DNA from: Victivallales bacterium | GTDB lineage: Bacteria; Verrucomicrobiota; Lentisphaeria; Oligosphaerales; Oligosphaeraceae | NCBI GenBank assembly: GCA_017964325.1 | Contig: JAGCSE010000138.1 | Coordinates: forward strand, 1 to 41,617 | Length of the DNA: 41,617 bases | Direction of reading: 5' to 3' | Shown: positions 33,388 to 41,500 of the stretch, one piece after another | Layout of the letters: every line of letters starts with the position of its first letter | Numbering within the stretch: position 1 is the stretch's first letter | Program-made: the position numbers and the translations under genes | The notes under the pieces: model-generated | What the model saw: the letters and a program-made list of their open reading frames with translations, nothing else | The model's database searches: none | What the model was told of the DNA's origin: nothing

Positions 33388-35277
33388 ATGAGCATCATCC
33401 GCGTATTGTCAGCAGAAGTCGCAGGGCGCATCGCGGCGGGGGAAGTCGTGGAACGGCCTGCATCCGTTGTCAAGGAATTGGTCGAAAATTCCATTGACGC
33501 AGGGGCGACGCGCATCCGCATCGCGGCTGAACAAGGCGGCCAGCGGCTCATTCAGGTGACGGACAACGGCTGCGGCATGGACCGCGACGACGCCATTATG
33601 TGCTTCGAAGCCCATGCGACCAGCAAGATTTCCACGGAGGCGGATGTCGGGCAGATTAAGTCGTTGGGATTCAGGGGCGAAGCCATTCCGTCGATATCGT
33701 CTGTCTCGCGGTTCATTCTGCAAACGCGACGGAAGGACGACGATATCGGGACGGAAATAGTCGTGGAAAACGGCATCATGCGGGACGTACAGGATTGCGG
33801 CTGCGCGCCTGGCACGAACATCCGCGTAGGCCATCTCTTCGGCAACCTCCCCGCGCGGCGGAAATTTCTCAAAGGGCCTGACACGGAGGACGGCCACATT
33901 GAGGAAATGGTTCTGCAATTGGCACTTGCGCGGCCAGACATTTCCTTTTCACTCATCCTCAACAACCGCGAAGCACTCCGCGCCTCCGCCACAAGCGACC
34001 TCGGAGCCCGCATCCTCATGCTTTTCGGAAAGGATGTCTATGAATCCATGCTTCCTGTAAACTACCAGGAGGACGGCATTTCCGTACGCGGATACATCAG
34101 CAAGCCAGGCTTCACACGTGTTTCGCGGCGCGACCAGCGAACCATTGTCAATGGTCGAACCGCCGCTTCGGACACGATTTTCTTCGCCATCCGCGACGCC
34201 TACGACACGCTTGTCATGAAAGGACGGTATCCGAGCACCGTCCTTTACATCGACTTGCCGCCAGACCGCGTCGATGTAAACGTCCATCCTACGAAGCGGG
34301 AAGTACGTTTCCGCGACCCGCGGCAGGTCAGCGGCGTCATCGCGGCCGCCATCCGCGCAGGGCTTCGGCAGATGCAAGGCGGCGAAGACCCCGCCATGCA
34401 GCCGCCACCGGTCCCGCTTCCAGAATCACAACAATCGGACGAACCATTTCAGCCTCCCCAAACCACAAAACGCAGCGACAGCGCCGTTGGGCAGCCGCCT
34501 GACAGAACTGTAAAGCCTAAATCCGAAACGCCTCCAACGCCGCCAAAGCCGCCCTGCCCTATTCCCGCTGCCGAGCCGTTCCGTCCCGAACCACAGCAGA
34601 TTTCGCTGCCGTTGCCAGACCGTCCACCATCCGTCAATCCACCCGCTTCACCGCCGAAGCCAGAGGACACGCCTGTACAAATGGAAGCCAGGCGACCCGT
34701 CAACAACGACCTCGCCGCGCTGCGAATATGCGGTCGCCTCGGGAAGCGCCATCTGCTTGCAGAATCCGCCAACGGCCTCGTCGTCATCGATTTGCGTGCT
34801 GTCCACCAGCGGATTTTATTCGAAAAACTTCTTGCCAACTTGAAGGCGCAAAAGATTCCGCAGCAGCCGTTGCTGATTCCCGTCACCGTCAGCTTCGGAC
34901 AGGAGGATGCACGGTTTCTCAATTCGCAAACAAAGCATTTCCAATCACTTGGATTTACGATTGAACATTTCGGCGGCAATGCCTTCATCGTCACGGCCGT
35001 GCCCGCATCCTATCCCAACCAGGACATCGCCCAGACGTTGCGCGACATCATCGACGATTTGCGGCAGTCCCGCACGACCAATGTCCAGAGCGCCATCCAC
35101 ATCGCGCAGGCCGCCTGTCGGCACGCCATTTCTCTGAAGGACAATCTGACAGAGAGGGAAATCGACCAGTTGATCTACGACCTCGCCCGCACGACCATGC
35201 CATATACCGATCCTAACGGCAATCCGACCATGGTTCACATCACCTACTCCGAACTAGAAAAACGCTTTAAAGGCTGA
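33388..35277 (+). CDS. mutL: DNA mismatch repair protein MutL, endonuclease motifs degenerate
   Basis: GHKL ATPase that couples mismatch recognition by MutS to strand incision. The N-terminal ATPase is intact: ELVENSIDAGAT, DNGCGMD, ATSKI, GFRGEA. A proline-rich linker spans about 335-430. In the C-terminal domain the metal-binding motif expected as DQHAxxExxxxE reads DLRAVHQRILFE (468-479). The expected CPHGRP reads DPNGNP (608-613), and the cysteine motif reads ACRHAISL (576-583). Gln, His, first Glu, Cys and second His of the nuclease site are all replaced, so the protein should lack endonuclease activity. The 629-aa length is normal. Confidence 0.95.
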   Translation: MSIIRVLSAEVAGRIAAGEVVERPASVVKELVENSIDAGATRIRIAAEQGGQRLIQVTDNGCGMDRDDAIMCFEAHATSKISTEADVGQIKSLGFRGEAIPSISSVSRFILQTRRKDDDIGTEIVVENGIMRDVQDCGCAPGTNIRVGHLFGNLPARRKFLKGPDTEDGHIEEMVLQLALARPDISFSLILNNREALRASATSDLGARILMLFGKDVYESMLPVNYQEDGISVRGYISKPGFTRVSRRDQRTIVNGRTAASDTIFFAIRDAYDTLVMKGRYPSTVLYIDLPPDRVDVNVHPTKREVRFRDPRQVSGVIAAAIRAGLRQMQGGEDPAMQPPPVPLPESQQSDEPFQPPQTTKRSDSAVGQPPDRTVKPKSETPPTPPKPPCPIPAAEPFRPEPQQISLPLPDRPPSVNPPASPPKPEDTPVQMEARRPVNNDLAALRICGRLGKRHLLAESANGLVVIDLRAVHQRILFEKLLANLKAQKIPQQPLLIPVTVSFGQEDARFLNSQTKHFQSLGFTIEHFGGNAFIVTAVPASYPNQDIAQTLRDIIDDLRQSRTTNVQSAIHIAQAACRHAISLKDNLTEREIDQLIYDLARTTMPYTDPNGNPTMVHITYSELEKRFKG

Positions 35278-35306
35278 ATCTTACATAAATCAAAGGAAAT
35301 AACAAC

Positions 35307-36248
35307 ATGAAAAGACAACGCTTCCAACTCTTCGTCCTCCTTTGCCTTGCCTTGCTGTCCGTCCATGCACAAGACAAAAAACCGGAATCCCCCTGGAAGA
35401 ACGCAGAAACGCTCTTCCCTGGCATCAAGCTCATCAAGCTTGAAAAGACAGAACCGAGGCTCTTGAAAATCCATATCGTCAGAATTGATTTGCAAGAAGG
35501 AAGATATGGATTCTTTACGACTCCCAAACCGGCGGAATGGGGCCAGAATATGCCTGAGGAGAACGCAAAGGACCTAAAGATTGTCACGCGGCGGCAGTCC
35601 GCAAAAGCCTTCATGAAACAGGCCCACCAGACGAAGGAGGAAGGAGGCTATGGTGTCAATATGCTGCTCGCCGTCAACGCCTCGCCGTGGATCCCCTGGA
35701 AGGCTCCATGGAACCATAAATTCGCATGCCATTTGGGGCTGACCGTCGCACAGGGCGAAATTCTCGACGACAACGACTTGGGACGCCCGTCGTTCATCGT
35801 CTATAAGGACGGGAAGGTCGATTTCAGGACGGACAAGAACAAGGCGTCCATCAAGAATGAAGACCTCTATATTTCCGTGCCAGGCTTTGCAGTCATTCTA
35901 GACAACGGCACCGTCACACCATGGGCGGCGGGAGACAAAAGTCTCCATCCCAGAACAGGTTACGGCCTTTCCCAAGACCGCCGTTACCTCTATTTCATCA
36001 CGGTTGACGGTCGCCAGAAGGATTATTCCATCGGTGCCAGCACAGGCGAAATCGCCGAATATTTGAAGGAATACGGCGCGTATGACGCCCTCAACATGGA
36101 CGGCGGTGGCTCGACGACGCTCGCTGTCTGGAATCCGCAGCAGCCCGGCGAAGACGGCAAAACGCCCGATCCCGTGAAAATCTACACCCATCAGGAAGGC
36201 GGCTGGCTCCGCGCAAATGCCAACAATCTGGGTATTTATCTGAAATAG
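35307..36248 (+). CDS. Secreted phosphodiester glycosidase (NAGPA-like, PF09992)
   Basis: 313 aa with a signal peptide (predicted cut after VHA, near residue 21) and one NAGPA-type domain; relatives remove GlcNAc from GlcNAc-1-phosphate diesters or bind exopolysaccharide. Visible blocks are VNASPWIPW early in the domain, PGFAVILDNG, HPRTGYGLSQDRRYLYFITVDGR and the diagnostic ALNMDGGGSTTL, with catalytic-type Asp and Ser/Thr near residue 265. It ends in ANNLGIYLK, as family members do (usually NxxxV). It follows mutL by 29 nt, and the stop TAG starts a CTAG array. Confidence 0.92.
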   Translation: MKRQRFQLFVLLCLALLSVHAQDKKPESPWKNAETLFPGIKLIKLEKTEPRLLKIHIVRIDLQEGRYGFFTTPKPAEWGQNMPEENAKDLKIVTRRQSAKAFMKQAHQTKEEGGYGVNMLLAVNASPWIPWKAPWNHKFACHLGLTVAQGEILDDNDLGRPSFIVYKDGKVDFRTDKNKASIKNEDLYISVPGFAVILDNGTVTPWAAGDKSLHPRTGYGLSQDRRYLYFITVDGRQKDYSIGASTGEIAEYLKEYGAYDALNMDGGGSTTLAVWNPQQPGEDGKTPDPVKIYTHQEGGWLRANANNLGIYLK

Positions 36249-36392
36249 AAGCACTAGAAGCTCTAGAGGCGCTAGAGGCTCTAGAAGCTCTAGAAGCTCT
36301 AGAGGTGCTAGAAGCTCTAGAAGCTCTAGAAGCTCTAGAAGCTCTAGAGGTGCTAGAAGCTCTAGAAGCACTAGAAACGCTGGAAATTCTAG
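36246..36392. repeat. CTAG 9-bp array joining two convergent stop codons
   Basis: Starting from the stop TAG of the glycosidase gene (36246), CTAG recurs at exact 9-nt steps from 36254 to 36371. One site is decayed to CTGG (36380), and the last CTAG (36389) contains the stop codon of pfkB on the other strand. So both stop codons lie on the same 9-bp lattice. Units include AGGTGC, a variant not seen in other arrays. Antisense and sense frames through it translate to Leu/Glu/Ala-rich strings. Confidence 0.95.
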
Positions 36393-37351
36393 CCTATTTT
36401 TTCCACCGCCGTCCGCTGCAGGATGTCCTGCGCTGCGGACGGCTCGAAAACAGATGGCGTGTCCGTCAGGCAGGAGGCGGATGCGCAGGCCAGTGCCTCC
36501 GCAAAATAGCCCGGCATCGACAGGCCGTCGGCCTGCGGATCTTCCGCCAGCCGACGCGCCATGATGGCCGTTGCGCAGTCACCACCGCCGATTGGACTGA
36601 CAATGTGTTCCAAAAACGGCGTTTTAAGGCACCATACGCCCTCTTTTGACATCAGATGGGCAGGATTGCCGCCATCCGTCACGGCGAGCCATGAAAGCCC
36701 CTTGTAACGCGCGAGAAGTGCCTTTCCCATGTTGACGATATTGTCGCCACTAACAATACGCGACAATTCCTCCGAATTGATTTTCAGCAGCGTGACGCCC
36801 TCTTCCAAAATACAACCGACATCGTTGGCGGCATCTAGCACGACGGGAATTCCGCTTCTCCGAGCCATACTTGCGATTTCCGCATAAAACGATGACGTCA
36901 CGTCTGGTGGCAGACTGCCGCACAACGCCACAATTCCGTGACGCGGAATTTCTTCCGCCAGCAGCAACCGCATACGCGACAGTTCTTCTGCGGAAATCGT
37001 TGCCGATGGCTCAATTAGCTCTGTCGCCTCTCCGCGTTCATGATCAATGACAGTATAGACGCAGCGCATTGTCCCTTGGCAGTTTACCAACAAACCGCGG
37101 ACTCCCGTCTGTTCGAAATCATGGCGAAGCCGTTCCCCTGGATATCCGCCGACGAATGCCGCGACGGACACGGGGCAGCCGAGCAGACGGATTACTCGTG
37201 CGACATTCGTCCCCTTGCCGCCGCCCGTTTCGTGGCATTCAAATGCACGGTTTACGTCTCCAAGCTTCAACTCCTTGAAACTGAGAGTCTTCTGCCAAGC
37301 CGAATTCAGGCTGACAGCCAAAACGGGACGTGGCTCCATATTTACTTTCAT
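36389..37351 (-). CDS. PfkB-family hexose kinase (1-phosphofructokinase / tagatose-6-P kinase type)
   Basis: Phosphorylates a hexose phosphate using ATP; the 1-phosphofructokinase subfamily is favoured. HETGGGKGTNVARVIRLLG near residues 40-58 is the PfkB signature 1. ALCGSLPPDV and LLKINSEELS are characteristic of LacC/FruK-type kinases. The catalytic loop reads PIGGGDCATA where GAGDS is usual, with the base Asp kept. It has 320 aa. The gene lies 57 nt after argJ in the minus-strand operon. Which sugar it uses cannot be decided; no PTS gene is near. Confidence 0.88.
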   Translation of the reverse strand: MKVNMEPRPVLAVSLNSAWQKTLSFKELKLGDVNRAFECHETGGGKGTNVARVIRLLGCPVSVAAFVGGYPGERLRHDFEQTGVRGLLVNCQGTMRCVYTVIDHERGEATELIEPSATISAEELSRMRLLLAEEIPRHGIVALCGSLPPDVTSSFYAEIASMARRSGIPVVLDAANDVGCILEEGVTLLKINSEELSRIVSGDNIVNMGKALLARYKGLSWLAVTDGGNPAHLMSKEGVWCLKTPFLEHIVSPIGGGDCATAIMARRLAEDPQADGLSMPGYFAEALACASASCLTDTPSVFEPSAAQDILQRTAVEKIG

Positions 37352-37408
37352 TGGATGGAAAAGGGCAAATGCGATAAAAACGACAAGCGCTACAGCTAAA
37401 AACGAATA

Positions 37409-38641
37409 TCAAGTATGATAATCGGCGTTGATCTTCACATAGTCGTATGTGAGATCGCATGTCCAGACCGTGTAGTCGGCATCGCCCGCGCCAAGATGCA
37501 GGTCCATCTTCCATTCGCGGTTCTTCAAAACCTTTACAAGTTCAGCTTCGGGAGTTCCCGCGTCAACGCCGCCACGCACGACTGGCACGCCGTCGTAGAA
37601 CAAATCGACCTTCGACGGATCAAATGAAATGCCGCAATATCCTGCCGCGCAGAGGATTCGGCCCCAATTCGGATCGGCGCCGAACCAAGCCGTCTTGCAA
37701 AGGGCGGAATTGGCGATCGCTTCCGCGCAAGTCTTCGCATCCGCCTTGCTGGCGGCACCATGGACGTTGACTTCCACAAACTTGGAGACTCCTTCGCCGT
37801 CGAGAACCATACGTTTCGCCAAATCGGCCATCACATATTGCAACGCCTCGCCGAACGCCGCGCATTCGGGAGTGCCCGCCTTGATTTCATCGTTTCCCGC
37901 CGCGCCGTTCGCAAGGACGAGAACCGTGTCGTTCGTGCTCGTGTCGCCGTCAACTGTAATGCGGTTGAACGAATTGCCGATGGCATTCGCAAGGCACTGC
38001 TGCAAAGCAGCTTGCTCGATGACGGCATCTGTCGTCAGATAGCAGAGCATCGTGGCTTGCGGAGGCTGCATCTTCAATTTCGGGGCGATCATGCCAGCGC
38101 CCTTCGTCATGCCGCCGATGCGAATAGTCGCGCCGCCAATGTCTAGAGCGACAGCTAGATGCTTCGGGACGGTATCCGTTGTCATGATGGCGCGGGCGGC
38201 CGTTTCGCCGCCGTCGGAAGACAGTTCGCGAACGCACATTTCAACACCCTTTTCAATGATGTCCATCGGCATCGGAACGCCGATTCGGCCCGTCGATGAC
38301 ACAAGCACCTGTGATGGATGGAGCATCATCAGCTTGCCGGCCAGTTCAGCCGTCCGCTGCGCATCCGCCAAGCCCTGTTCGCCCGTGCAGGCGTTTGCAT
38401 TGCCGCTGTTGACGACAACCATCTGCACGGGATTGCCGGAAGCGACAATCGCGCGGTCGTATTCAACAGGAGCAGCAGCAAACAGATTGGACGTAAAGGC
38501 TCCGGCAACCACGCAGGGCCGCGGACTGTAGATCATCGCCATGTCGGGAGCGCCGCTCCGCTTGAGTCCGCAAACCACGCCGCAAGCCTGAAAACATGAC
38601 GGACTCGTCACCGTTCCATTTTCAATGACGGAAAAAGACAT
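37409..38641 (-). CDS. argJ: Ornithine acetyltransferase / N-acetylglutamate synthase ArgJ
   Basis: Recycles the acetyl group from N-acetylornithine to glutamate in arginine synthesis. VVVNSGNANACTGEQG (near 75-90) and STGRIGVPMPMD are the substrate-binding blocks. KGAGMIAPK leads to ATMLCYLTTDA, where the threonine after Ala is the self-cleavage nucleophile that creates alpha and beta chains. AWFGADPNWGR near the end is also typical. The ATG at 38641 is preferred: AAGGAG lies 9 nt before it and would be inside the longer TTG-started frame (38659). It follows the kinase gene by 33 nt and probably shares its transcript. Confidence 0.95.
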   Translation of the reverse strand: MSFSVIENGTVTSPSCFQACGVVCGLKRSGAPDMAMIYSPRPCVVAGAFTSNLFAAAPVEYDRAIVASGNPVQMVVVNSGNANACTGEQGLADAQRTAELAGKLMMLHPSQVLVSSTGRIGVPMPMDIIEKGVEMCVRELSSDGGETAARAIMTTDTVPKHLAVALDIGGATIRIGGMTKGAGMIAPKLKMQPPQATMLCYLTTDAVIEQAALQQCLANAIGNSFNRITVDGDTSTNDTVLVLANGAAGNDEIKAGTPECAAFGEALQYVMADLAKRMVLDGEGVSKFVEVNVHGAASKADAKTCAEAIANSALCKTAWFGADPNWGRILCAAGYCGISFDPSKVDLFYDGVPVVRGGVDAGTPEAELVKVLKNREWKMDLHLGAGDADYTVWTCDLTYDYVKINADYHT

Positions 38642-38674
38642 TATGGTTTTCTCCTTCAAAAAGGAATGTTACAA

Positions 38675-39814
38675 TTAATTCAAAGAAATGCCGTATTTTT
38701 CAGCAGCTTCACGGAATTTTGCAAGCAAAGCATTGCAGCTAGGAATCCGCTTGTCACGGCGCATGATCGTGCAACTGCGAACGGCTTCCGCAATCAGCGG
38801 CATTTCCGTCAGCCCTGGAACATTCGTGACAGCGCAGAAATCAGACTGGTTCATGTGCATACGAGCCTCTTCGCGAGCCTGATGAGTCAAGAGTTCATCC
38901 TGCGGCTGCGACAACGGCTGACCGCCCATAAACACGCTGAGAGCGACGCCCAACGCGAAAATATCAGTCCTTTCATCGATCGTATCTTTGCAAATCTGTT
39001 CGGGGGAAAGATATCCGCCAGTACCGGTTATGGCTTTAGACTGATGACCGCACATAACGGAGACGCCGAAGTCGATCAACTTGACCTTGCCGGCGATAAG
39101 CATGAAATTCGACGGCTTGATATCAAGATGGATGACTTTTTTCTTGTGTAAAAACGCAAGAGCCTGTGTGGCTTGATACATGACGCGGACTTTGTCTTCC
39201 AACGGGAGGACCTTGTTCAAAACCTTGTCGCCAAGATCATGGCCGCTAAGATATTCCATTAAAAGATCATAGCCAAGTTCAACGCCAAAACGCGTCACCT
39301 TGCGGAGCGCGTAGATTCGGACGATTGGCATCGTCCCTTCTTCATTCAGCATCTGCGAAATTGCGAATTCGTTTTGGATGTGACGCATTTTGGTACGATA
39401 TGGAACATCGTCAAGTTTTTCGACGGCTTTGCCAGAAGACGTTCCAAGCAGTTTGTTCCAATTGTTGCGAATCGCCTTGGCGCAGAATGTAAACGCCCCG
39501 CAGACAGAACGATACAAAACGGCTTCTGCCCCACGCGCCATGACTTCCTTCAATTCGTATGGGTCGTTTGCGGCGGCAGTAATCGCGGCTTGAGTCACGC
39601 GAACGCTGTCGGTACGGGTAATATAGCGGCGTTTGGAAAGATTAGCGGAAAGATTGGATGTGTGGTTTTGAGAAGAACCTTCAGAATCAGAATGTTCTTC
39701 CGCAAAGTCATCGGAAGCAAAATTAACGGAATGAGGCTCATCATTCTGGTTCATGGCATTCTGATCAGCCTCTGTATTTTCGTTATCGAGTTTCTTTGAA
39801 GATTGGTCGTTCAT
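38675..39814 (-). CDS. Soluble Hanks-type Ser/Thr protein kinase
   Basis: 379-aa cytosolic kinase without membrane helix or PASTA repeats, unlike many bacterial STPKs. An acidic, Ser/Asn-rich tail of about 60 residues comes first. Then come the ATP-loop-like MARGAEAVLYR, Lys113 in CAKAI, Glu149, and the catalytic HLDIKPSN (229-236) where HRD is replaced by HLD. DFG is at 248-250 and the activation segment GTGGYLSPEQ at 264-273. All core residues are present, so activity is expected. It lies 70 nt after the tubulin-like gene on the same strand; a phospho-control of that GTPase or of its winged-helix partner is the natural guess. Confidence 0.92.
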   Translation of the reverse strand: MNDQSSKKLDNENTEADQNAMNQNDEPHSVNFASDDFAEEHSDSEGSSQNHTSNLSANLSKRRYITRTDSVRVTQAAITAAANDPYELKEVMARGAEAVLYRSVCGAFTFCAKAIRNNWNKLLGTSSGKAVEKLDDVPYRTKMRHIQNEFAISQMLNEEGTMPIVRIYALRKVTRFGVELGYDLLMEYLSGHDLGDKVLNKVLPLEDKVRVMYQATQALAFLHKKKVIHLDIKPSNFMLIAGKVKLIDFGVSVMCGHQSKAITGTGGYLSPEQICKDTIDERTDIFALGVALSVFMGGQPLSQPQDELLTHQAREEARMHMNQSDFCAVTNVPGLTEMPLIAEAVRSCTIMRRDKRIPSCNALLAKFREAAEKYGISLN

Positions 39815-39884
39815 AGGAAACTATCCAAAATCTATATGGGAACTATCTTTTGATGATAAAACGAATAGAAAACAATTTCATTGA

Positions 39885-41006
39885 CTAAATCTTATTGATA
39901 CGTTTCAAAGCATTCAAAACTTCATCATTAATACCACTCTGCTTGACAGCTCGTCTGGCTTCATTGCCCATGTTGACATCCAATTTCTCAATGACAACAT
40001 GCTGTTCCAAAGACTTCTGGACTTTGGCGTCGGCCATCTCAAGATGCCTTCTGTTGAATTCATCCATCAATTCAAGGGGCTTTCGAGAATAAAGGCGAGA
40101 AACTGTAACGAAAGGTCTTTGCAATGAAGGATTTTCAACGACACTATAAACAAGGTTGACTTTCAAATCAACAAAATATTTCATAATGTCAAAGAAAATA
40201 GTATGATCCTGTCCTGAAGGAACTTCCAAAAGGAACATGGCCTCGATCGCATCCTCGGGTGGAAGTAGAAGCTTATTTGCGTTATTCTCAAGTTGTTTTC
40301 CAAAAGGAACTGAAGGATCAAAATCAAAATAGCAGAAATGATTGAAATAGGGTTTGGCGATATAAGCTGTAAAATCTTCATGGTCGATATGGCATTCAAG
40401 CAACCTCAAATTATCATTCTTGTCTGGAATCGACATAAAGACATTAAGCGAATCGACGATCATCTGGTTGTAGGCGTCCTCCCCTATTTTATCAACAAAT
40501 TTTAACTTGTTGCTAAAGAGGACAATATTGCCGGTGCTGCCTTTGTCAATAGCTGCAGCCAACGGCTTGGACATGAAGTCGATACTGTTGCGAACATATT
40601 CTGCCGATTCCATTTCATCAAACGGAAGAACAAGGCAGAAGAAAGTCTTCTCTTGAATCGGAAGACCGTTGCCATTTTCGTCCGCTTCATCACGGGCGAT
40701 GATATCTTCGAGAATACCAGTCGTAATGCCGTTGCCAGTACCACCGCCCGTAGAACTGAAGATCATGGAACCCCCGACTATGTCCTGAAGACGACGGCGA
40801 ATCGTGAAATAGGCGTCATGCCCAATTTCAGGATCTTTTCGCGACCCGCGGAATTGGCCAGCAATAGACTGAACAGGCGCGACAATATGTTCGGAGCCGC
40901 TGCCAATTTTATCCAATTCCGTTTCTGATACGTTTACAAGCACGGCATCAGGATCCATCTTAGCCGCAATCTTACCGCCAGCACCGCCAATTCCAATAAT
41001 TTTCAT
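39885..41006 (-). CDS. Divergent tubulin/FtsZ-superfamily GTPase (TubZ-like)
   Basis: 373 aa. N-terminal KIIGIGGAGGKIAAKM (2-17) is the nucleotide-binding T1 loop of the FtsZ/TubZ fold. STGGGTGNG (85-93) is the tubulin signature (GGGTG[ST]G with Asn at the variable place). LPFDEMESAEYVRNSIDFM matches the conserved helix leading to NIVLFSNKL, and DHEDF (208-212) stands where the catalytic T7 loop with its Asp is found. This is not the cell-division ftsZ: it has no FtsA/ZipA-binding tail and no dcw genes nearby. The start ATGA overlaps the stop of the winged-helix gene. Superfamily membership is firm; TubZ-type function is inferred. Confidence 0.82.
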   Translation of the reverse strand: MKIIGIGGAGGKIAAKMDPDAVLVNVSETELDKIGSGSEHIVAPVQSIAGQFRGSRKDPEIGHDAYFTIRRRLQDIVGGSMIFSSTGGGTGNGITTGILEDIIARDEADENGNGLPIQEKTFFCLVLPFDEMESAEYVRNSIDFMSKPLAAAIDKGSTGNIVLFSNKLKFVDKIGEDAYNQMIVDSLNVFMSIPDKNDNLRLLECHIDHEDFTAYIAKPYFNHFCYFDFDPSVPFGKQLENNANKLLLPPEDAIEAMFLLEVPSGQDHTIFFDIMKYFVDLKVNLVYSVVENPSLQRPFVTVSRLYSRKPLELMDEFNRRHLEMADAKVQKSLEQHVVIEKLDVNMGNEARRAVKQSGINDEVLNALKRINKI

Positions 41007-41353
41007 GAAACAATGCCCTCCGACAATGACGATTCCTTCGCCACAAACCGCCCACTCTTGATAAGACGTTCAAGAGCCTTGCCACCGTGTTCCGTAATGT
41101 AAATGTTCTTACGGTTACGTTCCTCACGGATGTCTATATAACACAAAGCCCACAATGTCTCCACAAACGCCACTGCCGTTTGCTTCGTACGGGTGATTCC
41201 AGCTTGCTTCGAATCATCAAAACAATTCGTAATGTTGTACTTAATAGATTTTGCCTCCAGCAGCGAACACCAGCAAAGAATCAAAAAATGCCCCTCGCCC
41301 AGCCTGTCAAGCTGGTCTTGGAACAAATCAGATTCTTCAACGCCTCGCGCCAT
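41003..41353 (-). CDS. Small winged-helix DNA-binding protein, TubR-like
   Basis: 116 aa. The core HFLILCWCSLLEAKS, then a Thr/Lys-rich stretch with TAVAFVETLWALCYI as recognition helix, then a wing with DIREERNRKNIYITEHGGKALERL, is a standard MarR/ArsR-like winged helix. The size and the 4-nt overlap with a tubulin-family gene match the TubR adaptor of plasmid and phage segregation systems. ATG 41353 is taken as the start; an in-frame TTG at 41359 is possible, and neither has a good ribosome site. The predicted promoter and a palindromic repeat lie just upstream, consistent with self-regulation. Confidence 0.65.
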   Translation of the reverse strand: MARGVEESDLFQDQLDRLGEGHFLILCWCSLLEAKSIKYNITNCFDDSKQAGITRTKQTAVAFVETLWALCYIDIREERNRKNIYITEHGGKALERLIKSGRFVAKESSLSEGIVS

Positions 41354-41421
41354 AAGCAAAATCGTCTTTATACCATTTATATATTGACTTTAAGACTCAC
41401 AACCAAAATGTCACATAAAGT

Positions 41422-41449
41422 ATTATACTACACTTATTCATAAAAACAA
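41422..41449 (-). promoter_or_regulatory. Predicted promoter of the winged-helix/tubulin-like/kinase operon
   Basis: On the minus strand a perfect TATAAT (41422-41427) with a 16-nt spacer from TTGTTT (41444-41449). The 11-mer TATACTACACT at 41424-41434 overlaps the -10 box and is an exact inverted copy of part of the 5-nt-period repeat (41539-41549). A protein that binds the repeat could therefore also cover the promoter. Confidence 0.55.
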
Positions 41450-41500
41450 GAAACAGAAATTCAACTACTTCCTGTTTTCTTTATCCCCTGTCTCCTTGTT

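Noticed and set aside
36305..36649. Leu/Glu/Ala repeat protein frame starting in the CTAG array
   Set aside because: The repeat is DNA-level: the same array translates to other repeats in other frames, elsewhere it shows 10-nt steps that break frames, and the frame runs antisense through pfkB.
39885..41006. Canonical cell-division ftsZ
   Set aside because: The tubulin signature is present, but there is no mur/fts cluster, no C-terminal FtsA-binding tail, sequence is strongly divergent, and it is coupled to a winged-helix gene.
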